Source: Dermatophagoides farinae (Eukaryota > Arthropoda > Arachnida > Sarcoptiformes > Pyroglyphidae). Taken from it: a stretch of 64,000 nucleotides of DNA. Every line of letters starts with the position of its first letter. The stretch's first letter is position 1. The position numbers and the translations under genes were made by a program. Of the stretch, positions 10,770-23,700 are shown piece after piece. The stretch covers positions 3,038,001 to 3,102,000 of the forward strand of contig NC_134682.1 of NCBI RefSeq assembly GCF_024713945.1, read 5' to 3'. The notes below the pieces were generated by a model. It worked only from the letters and a program-made list of their open reading frames with translations, was not told where the DNA came from and made no database searches.

Positions 10770-11764
10770 TATATATGATGATGAGATAACTTTAAAAAAC
10801 AACAGTTACTCATCCAGATCCAATCGGAGTGTAAATTGATTCTGTTTTGATGTAATTTTTGTTGAATTAATAAAAATAAAAATAAAAATGATGATGATGA
10901 CGATGATAATTGAAATACAGAAACGTTGAAAAATGTGTACATCATTATTAATATCGAATGATGTCAATCATATTAGATATATCCAAGCACAACAACAAAA
11001 ATGACTATGACAAACAAATGAATGCACAAAAAAAAATCTAAATCTAATTATCTCCAATATAATAATAAAAAAAATAAAAATCTGTTAACGATCCACTATA
11101 ATGGATTCAAAGCCACGTAATCAGCTGCGGGAAAAAAAACACATTTACATCATTTGTGGATTTTTTTTTCTCCTTGTTTATTCCAATTTCACACACCAGA
11201 TTCCGCGCCAATTTTTCAATGTTTTTTTTCAAGTTTTTTGTTTTTTTTATGATTGATTCAGGAAATTTTCTTGAAAACAAAAATGATGGTGTAGTTTTTA
11301 CTTTCTGCAAATTGGCAATTTTTTTAACTTTGTGTTGTGGGCATTTTTTTTCTAAACAAATCAAAATGGAATTTGATACAATAAGATATTATGAAAATAT
11401 CCAAATAATGGTTTTTTAAACTTTTGCGCATCCAAAAAAAAAAATGATTCTGATTTATATATAGAATTGATGGAATTCTTTGCGTCTACCTCTTTTTTGT
11501 TTTCTTTTTGATCACCAGAAATCGTTATGTTTATATCTATGATAGTATAAAATTAATGAAGCCAATTCGACAATCTAACCAGACTATCATTGACTGTCGT
11601 CGTAGTCGCCACTATTTGAAAATTTCACAAATCTTATGAAAATGATTTGAAAAGCGCCAAAAAAAAATTTTTTTTAAACCTCGTTATCCACATTAAATTT
11701 TGTTTTTGTTCTGTTCAAACTATTTTGTCGTTTATTATCAACAAATCTCAATCAATCAATCATC
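10770..11764. other. Intergenic between divergent EDEM1 (-) and colmedin-like (+) genes
   Basis: No coding gene is supported. The right part contains a TATAAAA box (11546-11552) and an initiator-like TATCATTGAC near 11585, probably the colmedin-like promoter. The rest is A/T-rich with GAT repeats; nothing specific was recognised as an EDEM1 promoter element. Confidence 0.5.
11546..11552 (+). promoter_or_regulatory. Candidate TATA box for the colmedin-like gene
   Basis: TATAAAA lies about 215 nt upstream of the ATG, with an initiator-like CAGACTATCATTGACTG roughly 40 nt further on. The spacing is acceptable but not ideal. Confidence 0.35.
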
Positions 11765-14700
11765 ATGTTGAATTTAATGTTTTTAAAACGTTTCTGGACT
11801 TTTAACGAGAATCCATCAACAACAACAACGACAACAAAAATTAATCGCAATAAAGATATAACGACGGTAGCTGTACGTGAATTGGACTGTGATAATTATA
11901 AAAATCGTCATAATGATGATCATGATGATGGACATTGTGATCGTAATAATAACAACAACAACAACAACAACAACAATGACAAAATCTCATCAAATAAATC
12001 TGGATTAAAATTATCATCATTTATAAATTCTTCGAATAAATTCCATTTGTTCATATGTTTGTTATTTATACCACTATATATAGCTGTATTGATGGAATTT
12101 TTATTCATATGGCAACAACAAATTACATTGAATGAACATGAACAACATTTAATAGCATTGACCACACGATTATTATCTCGTCAACGATTCAATAATGATA
12201 ATGATGGTGGTGGTGGTAAAAAACCAATAATTCGACCGCAATCTTTATCATCATCATCAGCAACGACATCAAAACGCCGGAAACGAGAATTGCAAAAAAT
12301 TTTCCGTTGGATTGATGATAATACTATTAATGAATCGTTTGAAAAAATTAAAAACGAATCCGAATCCTTCAAACAACATAAGCGACGACAAGTTTTTGAA
12401 CCAAAACAACATCAAAATCATCATCATCATTATCATCAGCAGCAGCAGCAACAACAACAACAACAACAACAATCGAAAGATAATGGACAACCAGCTGTCG
12501 ATTTTTTTCAGCAACCACAACCAACAGATCAGCCAACAATACCAGGATTCACATGGTTAACATCATATTCACGAATTCCGGTAAGTGATTCTTAATTTTC
12601 TATATACATGACATAACAAATTTTCAATTCGAAAATCGATATAATCGATATTATAATCAATGTATGAATCTACCCACACAAACACTAAAAACATGTAAAG
12701 AAACGGTAAAAGATTTGATTCGAATCTTTTGAGAGATTCGCCAACTTGAATTTGCAAAAGGCGAAAAAAAACTGCAAACTTTTTTCCACGGTATTTATTC
12801 CACGAAATGACAATAACATTACTTTAAAATGAAGCACAAATAAAGAAAAGAATCACTCACATTATTTCCGCTTGAATCTAATAATAGTATGAAGTTTACT
12901 TCCTTCTTGAGAATTTCTTCAGTTTTTTTTTCGTTTTCATTTATTCGCATCCTTGATTTTAATTTATCTCATACTTTAAAGGTTCATCTGATATGATCAA
13001 AATCGTTGAGTCAATTCTCTTTCCATATATATATAACAACGATAAACGAAAAAAAAAATGAAAAAAATGAACAAAATTCCTGAAACAACAAACCATGCGA
13101 CTGAAGAAGAAAGAAAGGAAAAAAAAATAAAATGATGATGTTGAGTATAGGGATCCGAAATAAATCCAAGTCTTCCTATTGCACCATTCACTCGCAGATG
13201 TTTTCTTCTATTTTTTTTTTATTCGTTTCGCTCTGGATCCAAATAAACTTTCCGACTATGAAATAGAAGAAAAAATAATGAAAAAAAAAAATAAATTACC
13301 TTAATAACCATCGAATGTATGTGTAGTGAACATCTGGATATATCAGACAAGAATATCTATACCATTGAATTCTTTCGAAGTTTTTCTCATCATAATCATC
13401 ATCAACATCATCATCGTGAAGTGGATATTTTTTTTTTTTTTTTTTTTTTTTTTTGGTTACCCCGTCATAATATTCAGCCAACCGATGCAAGAATATTCAA
13501 ATGATGATGAAAAAAAAGGGAAAAAAAGAAGAATCAGAAAAAAACGGGTTTCTTTACAGATTGGCCTGTTTTTTGTTGTTGTTGTTGTTGTTGTTCTTGT
13601 AACCAGTAGTAGATTCATTTTAATTTCCAAAAAATTGCTCACTGTACAATTGGTAATAGACACGCACTTCCATACACTTCACATATGTTAATTCAATTCA
13701 TTATCTTATGTAGCAGATTTTTTTTTGCCAAACAAGTTTTTCATCTTTTCGAGACAATTTTGGACCGTGAAAAGAAAAGTTTTCACGACCAATTCAATAT
13801 GGCCAAATGTTCATTCTACAGTCATTTTGCTGATCATCATCATCATCATAATCATCATCATTATGATTAAAGTGAAAGTGTTCTTAAGAATGTAAAGCAA
13901 CAATAAAGAAGAAGAAAAAGAAAAAAATCGTTAAAATTCTGATGAAAATTTTCTAAAGCGAGTTTTTTTTTTGCTGTCGGAAATCGATTCACACTTTGTT
14001 CAATTGAATCTAATTTTCATCATCATATCATGTTTTGATTATTGTCATCTTTGTTTTTTTTTGTCAGTAGAATATTTCAAATTCATTCAACACCTAACCT
14101 ACCTTGGACTCATTTTTATAGTTTTCATTATTTTTATCCATTATTACCGTTTTGTTTGTTTTTAATTTTCATACAATCCAATGACAACAGAACAATGTTC
14201 ATGATCATGATGATGATGGCCATTTACCTATAGGAACTATGAAAAAAAAAAATGAATGCGATCGTTATGCTCGGCAGGACGTCCGTGCAACGAATATTGA
14301 TGTTGGACATTTTTTTTTCTCTATATCGATATTGTATGTATGTCGGTTGGTTGGTTGGTTGGTTGTCGGATTTTGGATTTTGGATTCATTCCGATACATC
14401 TCGCTATTCATTGGAATCCAAATTCTATAGATTGTATGAGCATTATTTTTTTCGCACTTTTTTCCGATATGTTTTCCTTCATTATTCATTTTTTTTGTGT
14501 GTTAACAAAATAAAAATTTTCGCGTTTTGGGTTGTCATATATTTTTTTTTGTTTTCATAAATATTTGCCATGATTGAAATTTTGACATTTATATGATGAT
14601 GGCAGCCATATCCATAGTGGTGGAGAAAAATCGAAGAAGTTGTCAGAATTAATTTGTACCAGAATTTATTCTTTATTCACATATTCATGCAGCTTTGTAT

Positions 14701-17700
14701 GGATCATCTCTAGTCGATCGTTAGATTCGATTGTCCCGTTGTCAATTTCTTTTTGTTGTATGTTTTTTTGTTTGTTTGTTTGTTTGTTTATGTAATTTCC
14801 AGCCATTTACCATATAATGATAATGGTGATTGGAGATCAACCAAATTTTTCTACATAGAATTATCATTGCTACTCTGGGCCCACAATAAATGTGATGATG
14901 GTGAATAATATGCAATTCTTGTCTCTCTATCTTTTTGTTCATAGTATGAAAAAAAAATTCTGCAAATCAAATAATTTTGTATAGCTAAAAATAATATACA
15001 AACAGGATTTAGATCGATCCATAAAAGATCGATATTTTTTTTCGTATGTGTGTATGTTTTTGGATCACATACACACACACAGCACACGCATAGACAAACA
15101 TTTACCCATCAATGTTGCCCTGTCGTTGCTCATCATCTTCATCATCATTGGGTGCTAATGTAATAAACACAAACACACACACACACGCCCATACAGCATA
15201 CGGATCTAAACACACACACACACACACACGCATAAAATTTTCAAAGCATCCAAAAGAAAAAAAAACTTTTGTTTCGATGAAATGTTTGAAAAGCAAGCAA
15301 AAAAAAAAAAAAAAAAAAAAGTTTAACTAAAACTATGTTAAGCTGAAAATAAAATCGAATTTTTTTTTCTTCCTTTCTCTCTTCTTCATTCAGCTCTCTT
15401 ATCTATACACACATTCGCTTATCATCATCAAAGTATAATACAGTTGATCATCATCATCATCATCATCATCATCATTGTAGCAAATGAATAGAAAAATCTC
15501 ATGAGAAATGAATTCTTTTTGGCTGCTTATACTGGTCGCACAGTATCACAATTCAGGATACTGATCTGAAACAAATGAAAGAGAAAAAAATAAATAAAAT
15601 ACGATAAGGCCAAGTGATGATCATATTCTGTGTGTGTGTGTGTGTGTGTGTTGAAATAGTAGTTTTTTATATCTTTTTTTTTGGATCAAATTTTTTTTTC
15701 TCTTTGTGATAATCATAAACGATGATAATATTTATTGAAACAATATCCAGAATGAAAGTTTTCTTCACTTTTTTTTCATGATAATTTTGTCTCGATAAAT
15801 GATCGACTGGTGGTGAAAAGAATTTTTTTTTTTTTTTTGAATTAAAACCTCTCCTTGATGTGTCTGTTTGTGTGTAAGTAGAATTGGAATCACCACATAA
15901 ACGATCGATCATTGTGGAAAAAAATTGGGTAGACATGGTTTCAATTTTTTAAATTTCATAATTTTTTTCAGTAACAATCTTAAATTCTGGCATGTTTTGG
16001 AACAGTTTCCATCAAAAAAAAAGTTAATTGTTGTTAAAATTAATTGATTTTTTTTTCACTCGAACTATACTTTCATGATTATCATGAAGAATTGATACCA
16101 TAATCACTTCGTTTCGATAATGATTATAATGATGATAATCATCTCGGCGTGTGTGATGAACGAAAGACAAAATTATCGATAAAAAGATGGCTAAAGAATC
16201 AAAATGGATCAAAATCTTTTTCAGAATTAGCTTCTTAATATTGAAACTTTTTTTTCATCTGGAAAGCCAAAAATAAATTAGAATTTATTCATCTAAAATA
16301 AACGATTCTTTGCTCTGTTTTTGCTTGTAATAATAATAATAAGAATCTTTTATAACACAAGACAAACAGAAAAAAAATATGATGAAGCTTATGTAATGAT
16401 CGAAAACGGTTGGTCGTGTGTATTAAGTAATCATCTTGCAAAAAAAAGCAACGATATGTTCCTAAGTTTCAATGAAGTGGTAAATTGCTTTTTTGTTGTT
16501 GTTGTTGTTGAATTGTTCATCATGAATTGGGTTCATTTTTATTCATCATATTTCTGGTTGACTAGAATCTTTTATTTTGATTTTTTCACTTTAAAACATT
16601 GATTTATTACTCCATCTTCAACCTAAAAATCTGAATTGGAAAAATTTTTTGTTCAGAATAATAATTCTAATTGAAATCAGTTTTGGTCATGTGTGTGTGT
16701 AATTAATATTTACGATAGAAATTGCAATCGTTTGTTTGTCCATCTCTTCTTGTCCACTCAGATGACAACAATTGGTAGAATATTATTAAATCCGTAACAA
16801 TTGAATTTAATGAATATATGTAAATTACAAATCTATGCAAACAAACAAAAAAATTGATGACAGAAACAAACTTTTCAAACAAATAAACAAACAAATTTTG
16901 CATTCCCATGCAAATTCACTTTTCATCCATTGACAATAATAAACAATGGATGAAAATTGAATTTGCATTTGTATTTACATCAATTTCATTATTTGATGTT
17001 GTTGTTGTTTTTTTTTGCAAAAAAACTTTTGAAAAAAACTCATTTATTACCACATACAAATGAAATTCTGGTTCATTATTGACAATAATAATAATAATCA
17101 GAATTTCACTATTTTTGAATTTTTTCTTTTAGAAAAAAAACTGAACATCACCATCCTTTTTGTTGTTGTTGTTGTTGTTTTTTTTTCGGTGAAAAAAAAA
17201 TATTTCACTAAATTATATCCACCATTCTTGCTTGCTTTGGACCTTTTTTTTATTTTATCTCTGTTGAATTGAATCGAGAATAAATGTGAATGTAGGAAGA
17301 AAAAAAAATTCTGTAAAGATAACTAAATTGGATCGACTATCATCAATTGTGTTGACCGAAAGATAGAAGCGAAAAAAAACTGATTCGTATATGTTTTTTT
17401 TTGTTTTGTTTTGTTGTTTTTTGTTTCATCCACATTTATTCTGATAGATTTCCTATTGGTCTGTTGTTTGAAATTGTGTTGCTTGTGTGTGTGTGTGCCT
17501 GTACAGGCAAGATTAATGCTAGTTTCCAAATGTTTATCATCATCATCATGTAAATTAAGTTACATATGGAAATTTTCATTCTTTTCATAAAGTTCCACTA
17601 TCTATACTTTTGATTCGTTTTTTGTTTTACGTTTTTTTTTCGTTTGTTCAAAACATATTCCAGCCAAATACACACACACACACATGCCAACAATGTCGTC

Positions 17701-20700
17701 TACGATTCTCATTAGTGTGATTGAAAAAAAAATAACTACGAGAATATAGAGAAATGAAGCAGAAAATTGTCGCATTCAACATTTTTTTTTCTGTCTTACA
17801 ACTAGATTCTAATGAATTCTATCTGTATATATATATATGTATTGGAACTACTGGAACTACCAGCCTAAAAAAAAAATATTTGCAATGGTTGACATGAATG
17901 AATGAATGACTCATTCATTCAATGTGTGTGTGTGTGTGTGTGATTGTCGAATAATGATTTTGAAATACAGCTGGCACCTATTTTTTTCATATTGTTGAAT
18001 TGTATTTTAAATCAAAGTAATCATCTTTTTTTTCATTCATTCTGAGAAATACAAGAATTCATTCAGAATATTATTTTTTTTGTGGCTTCCGAACAAAAAT
18101 TTTCCACAGTTCTTCTATCAGAATTCAAATTCAAATTTTCAAACCGACCTACCGAATGGTTAAAGAATAGGATTCGTTTTTTTTCCTGTACCCCCCAAAA
18201 AAAATGATTGGTTGTATTTGAAAATTCCCGGTTTTTTTTCCTTATCAGGTTTATTATGTGTGTGTGCGCGTTTGGACCAAATTTATTTTATTTTATTCAC
18301 CGAAAAAATAATGATCGACCAGCCCAACAAAAAAAACGAGATTGAATTTGGAATAAATTTCCGCAACCAACCATAAGCATAGGATATTGAAAAAGGAAAA
18401 AAAATCAAAATGATCATTTGAAGAATAAGGAGAGAAAAAAAAATAAATAAGAATCAAAAACGAATGAAGAATAACAAGCATAGCAATAAAACCGTATAGG
18501 TCTAGAATATTTGTGTTCAACAAGATGGAAATCCAAGATGGAAAAAAAAGCTAATAATAATAACAGGACAAACGAAAAAAAAAGAAAAGAAATCAAAACT
18601 CAAAAGCTACACTACTACTTCATTCATTTCGGTTCATTGAAAGTATAATATTAATAGTTTTTTTTCTCGCTGGCCATTTCTTATTATTATTTCCAAATTG
18701 ATATTTGAAGAGATGAAAGAATGGAAATGAAAAAAAAATAGAAGAAGAAGAAGAAATCAATTGCTTGAAATATCGAATATTTGAAAAACTTTTTTTCTTT
18801 TGCTGCCGTATACACATATTCAGTTTGTTTTGGATCATAAAAAAAGTGTGCGACAACAAGATTGAAATGATCATCATCATCATCATGAAAAAAATGATAC
18901 TCAATGATCATGATCATCATCATCATCAAAATAGAATTTGTTGTTATGGACAAAAGTTTTATATTTTTTTTTCATCTTTGAATGACAAAAAAAAACTTTT
19001 ATTTTTTTCACCATTGAAATATTGATGGTGATGACAATGACAAAAACATGATGATGATCATCATTGAAGCTTATTGTATATATTACTGTATATATAGTCA
19101 CATTTCATTATTAGGACCATTAAACCACACACCAATCTTGCCATGTTTTTGTTGTTGTTATTATTATCCCCCTATTTCTCATATATCATCAGATATTGAA
19201 AATAATACCCGGACAACAACAACAACAACAACAACAAAAAACCAACGAATGACAACGGTGATAAAATGAATGATGATGATGATGATGATGAACAAACAAA
19301 ATGTGTACATAGAAATCATGATTTGAAAGCTATTATCATCATCATTGTGATTGTGATTTACTAAAATGGATCGATGCTAACAAAAAAAAAATGTTTTTTC
19401 ACGTTAGAGAATAAAATGATATAGTGATTTCAAATGAAATGATCTTACTTGTAATCGATTGTTGATGATGATGACGATCATCATAACGATTATTATTATC
19501 ATCATCATCATCAAGAATGACATTAAACAGCATTGCTGCCATTATAATTCCATCAACACATTTTATGCTGTTTTTTTTCTGTTTGAGATTATTTTTTTTT
19601 TGGAATTTTTCTAAATGAATTTCTGGAATTTTTGTCGATAACATTTACCGTTCAACAGGATGATGATGTAATAATGACAATGATAAAAAAAAATAGAAAA
19701 TAACATTAACAATTTGATGTTTTCAGAAGAAAATTGTTTTTGTTGTTGTTGTTGTTGTTCGTTTGTTTGTGAGTTTGTTTGTGAATGTTTTTATAATAAC
19801 ATTATTCTATAACGTTATTCGAGAGAGAATTTTGATTGTCTTTTCATCTTCTTGTTGTTGTTGAATCGTCGGCAATTTTTTTTCCATGTTTTAGTTTTGT
19901 TGTTGATGCATGTCATTTTTGTTCAAATTTCGTTTTTCATATTGAGAATAAAGTTTTGTAGACAAAATTCGAGACAATTTTTTTGGTTTCAGCTACAAAT
20001 ATCCAAGAAAAAGTGATCGAAAATCAGTAACAAGAAACCAAAAATTCAAAGAATGATATAGAAAGAATGTAAGTGAAAATAATATTCTCTTTCTCTCTCC
20101 CTCTCTGGTTTTTCTTCTTGATTTCACGAGAAAATTTTCGTTAATGTTGGCTGACTGACTGGCTCGGAATAATTCTGCCATCCATTTTAATATATATAGA
20201 TATGAAGAACAACATACTTCGAATCACAGAATTTTTGTTTCTTGTTGTTGTTATTGTTGATGATGATTATGATTATGTTAGATGTTTTGGTCACTAAATT
20301 TCATTTATTTTTGTGTTGATTTTACAACAACTAACAACTAACAACAACAACATCAAGAAGAAAATATTAAAGTAAATTGAGAGTTGTAAATAAATTTTGT
20401 TATCATCATGTCTTTGTCTGTAGTATATATACATTGATTTTCATTTTCTCCATGTAATTTTGAAAATATATTTTGTACACGTCTACATTTCATCTCTCTT
20501 TCATTTTTCTTTGAAAAATACCAGGTTCCTAACCGCCATCAGGCCACATTGAACAATGAATGTTGTGTATTGAATTCTCTTTACAAAATAACAACAATTC
20601 GGTCACTCAACCATTCTTGTATATTGAGTTGAGAGAGAGAGAAAAAAAAATTCCATTTCTTTTCATTGTTACGGCATGTTAGCCAATGTGGTTATGTTAT

Positions 20701-23700
20701 ATCAATAAACAATATTCTTCTTTGGAAATTCAATGTTTTTTTTTCAATTCCTATCTCATTCATATGTCATTACTGAATGTTTTTTTCTTTCTCTTATTTT
20801 TTTATTATTATTTTCCTGTCATTCACACACACACACACACTCCAGAATTTGAAACCTTGAGGCTACCATTCATTTTTTCATTTCATTTTTTTCTTATGAT
20901 TCAAAAAAATAAAAATTCATGTCAACATCATATTGGTTACAATTTTCTGTTTTTTTTCTTTCCATTTTATTCTTTCGATTCATTTCAATTCTATCCATGT
21001 TGATATAAACAATGATGATATGACAGATATTGGATGAAAATAAACAGCAACAACAACAACAAACGGGTTCCATTTTTTTTATCAAGATTAACCAGTGAAT
21101 TTTCTGTGCCAGTGTGTGTGTGTGTGTGTGACTGTTTGTATACTGAAATGCACAAATAGCTTGTTAGTAAATAGAAAAAATTGTAATTTCTAATTTCATT
21201 TGTTTTCAATGCTAGAATCCAATCAAACTAAATTCTTATTATTCGGTCTTATTATCATCTTTTCTTCGTGTTCAACACAATACATAACAAAAGAATCAGC
21301 AGCAGCAGCAACATGCGGATGTTCGGTGTGTGTGTGTGCGAACACCCAATTATATTTTTTTTTCACTTTAGACATCTCGTTTCTATTTGATGTTGGCAAC
21401 ACTATTTTTTTCCGTGAAACAAAAAAAAAGTTGATTTGTTTCGGAATTGAATTCTTCACAACTTTTTCCTTTACAGTTTTCTTTTCTGACTCTATTGCTT
21501 ATATATTGTTATTATTATTGTGATCATTATGAATTTACAATTATTCTATGCACATACTCATACAACACGGACACATAATTATTCATCGGACGAGAGAATT
21601 GTTTCCTTGATTATTTAGACATTCGTTTAATGGGAAAAAAAAGAATTCACCATTTTCTCTTTTACTTTTTTTTTTGTCAAACAAAAGAATCAAAAATTCT
21701 TTACTCTTTTCAAATGATGATGTGAAAGTTTATTCTATAGAATTTTTCATCACTCTATTTTTCTTGCATCTAATTTTCATTTCATTTCATTTTTATTTTT
21801 CGTTATCTTTTTTTTGTCTCTTGATAAACCGGATAATTTTATTTTTTTTATTTTTCATTTTCATTTTCACCAGTTCAAAGTTCTAAATGAATATTGTACA
21901 TCATTAAAAAAAGTTTGCATTCGTGGCGAACCCGGACCAAGAGGACTTAAAGGAAGTAAAGGCAAGTCAAATAATAATAATAATAATGTGATGTTTTCAT
22001 TTTCATTCAAATTATCTTTCTGAAAAAAATGCAAATAATTTCATTGAAAACATCAACATCATCAACAACAACAACAACAACCACTTCTTTTTGAATATCT
22101 CTAAACAAACAAACAAACATAGGCGATCGTGGTTTAGATGGAATTGATGGTCTCGCTGGAGAACCGGGCCTAGAAGGAACACCGGGGCGTGATGGGCGTG
22201 ATGGTGTTGATGGTCGCCCTGGTGTTGGCGTATCCGGTAAACCCGGGATCCCAGGTGAGTGTCTGTATTTTTTGTTTGTTTGTTTGTTTTGATTGAATCG
22301 AATAGTGGAAAAAAAACGAAAAATTCAGGAAAATATAAAAATCGAAACCAAACAAAAACTCATCGAGTCAAGTACATGAAAAACTATTTTTTTTTTTACA
22401 AAATCGTGAATTGAAGAATTCAAATGATAAAGTAGTTTTTCCAGTTTATTTATTTATTTTTCTTGATGATTGAACACGCATCGATTCAAAATGTACCCAT
22501 CATCATCATCATCAACAACAACAACATTGATGGTGATGAATTATTATGAAAACTAAATGAAATCATAGTGTGTACTCGACCTGAACTATGTATTATTCTT
22601 GGTGAATTGATGCTCTTGAAATCAATTTCACTTGTTATATTCTGTTTTGATTTTTCTGTTTGGAAAAAAAACATTAAATTTATTCTTCATTTTTCTCTTT
22701 TCTTTTTATTTCTTGACATTTTTGCACAGGAAAAAATGGAACTGATGGTAATGTTTACTTGTTGTTCAATATTGGATGCCATTCCTCTTTTTTTCATTGA
22801 TTTGATTTTCGCGACAAGATTTTTTTTCCTTTCAGTTTGAATCAAGTGAAAGTTTTAATAAAATTTTTTTTCTTCCATTTCACTTTTATCTTGTTTTTTT
22901 TTGTCGGAAATCGAATCGAAAATGTTTTAAAAACGTACATTAAATAAACATTAGGACCAAAAGGTGAATCAGGATTGAATGTAAGTTTTTTATTCCTTTC
23001 TTTTAAACTTTTAAAAATTCGATTATCGATGAATCTCGTCGAATAATAAAAGATCATTTAGTTTTTTTTACTGAAAAAAAGTAAACAAAAATCGATTAAT
23101 TTCATCTTTTTTTCTGTGTTTTATTTTGTTTTTCCATTCATTTTGGAAATTTTTGAACAACAACAACAACAACAACGAACAAAAAACCATCAACAACAGG
23201 GAAACCCCGGTAAGTAAACTTTGACTCTTTTTTTTCATAATGATTTTGAGATTGAGAATGATTGTTTACAAATTTCTTGTTAAAAATATTTCCGAAACAT
23301 TTCTTTCTTTTGGCCCTGAATCGATCGATTGGTTGGGTAATTTGTTGGTGAATAACAACAAAATAAAACTAAACATTATTCATCAATCATATTCTGATTA
23401 TTCTCGTTCGGTTCATATGGAATATTCCGTTTTTGTTGATGTACAGGACCTCCAGGTATGTGTTCTCTCTTTCTCTCACCGATCAATCATTGATGTTGTT
23501 GTTGATGATGATCATTATTCTAATGAAACTTTGTTTTCTATGAAATGTTTTTCTCTCTATATATATATATATATATTCATCATCATGTTACGAATATTGT
23601 ATTAGGTCCTAAGGGAAAACGTGGTCCACCCGGTCAAGATGGTAAGTTTTTTTTTTGTTTTTTGTTTTTGTTTCTTATGTTGATGATGTCTTACAATTTA

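Larger units (their letters stand above)
12581..21873 (+). other. Intron 1 of the colmedin-like gene, 9.3 kb, no gene found inside
   Basis: GTAAGT donor at 12581 and TTTTCACCAG acceptor ending at 21873. The sequence is AT-rich with many CA, GTT, GAT and poly-A/T arrays, and no nested coding gene could be supported on either strand. It contains a strong 25-bp inverted repeat (16908-16968), an AP-1-bearing palindrome (17900-17920) and a decoy splice-like segment at 20525 that was rejected as an exon. Confidence 0.75.

Noticed and set aside
13000-20000. Possible nested gene or transposon inside the large colmedin intron
   Set aside because: No transposase or reverse-transcriptase motif, terminal repeat pair with target duplication, or protein-like frame was found on either strand.
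20525-20640. Possible extra colmedin exon reading VPNRHQATLNNECC after an ACCAG acceptor
   Set aside because: The direct junction SYSRIP to FKVLNEYCTSLKKVC matches the family layout. This segment runs to a stop without a credible donor that keeps phase.
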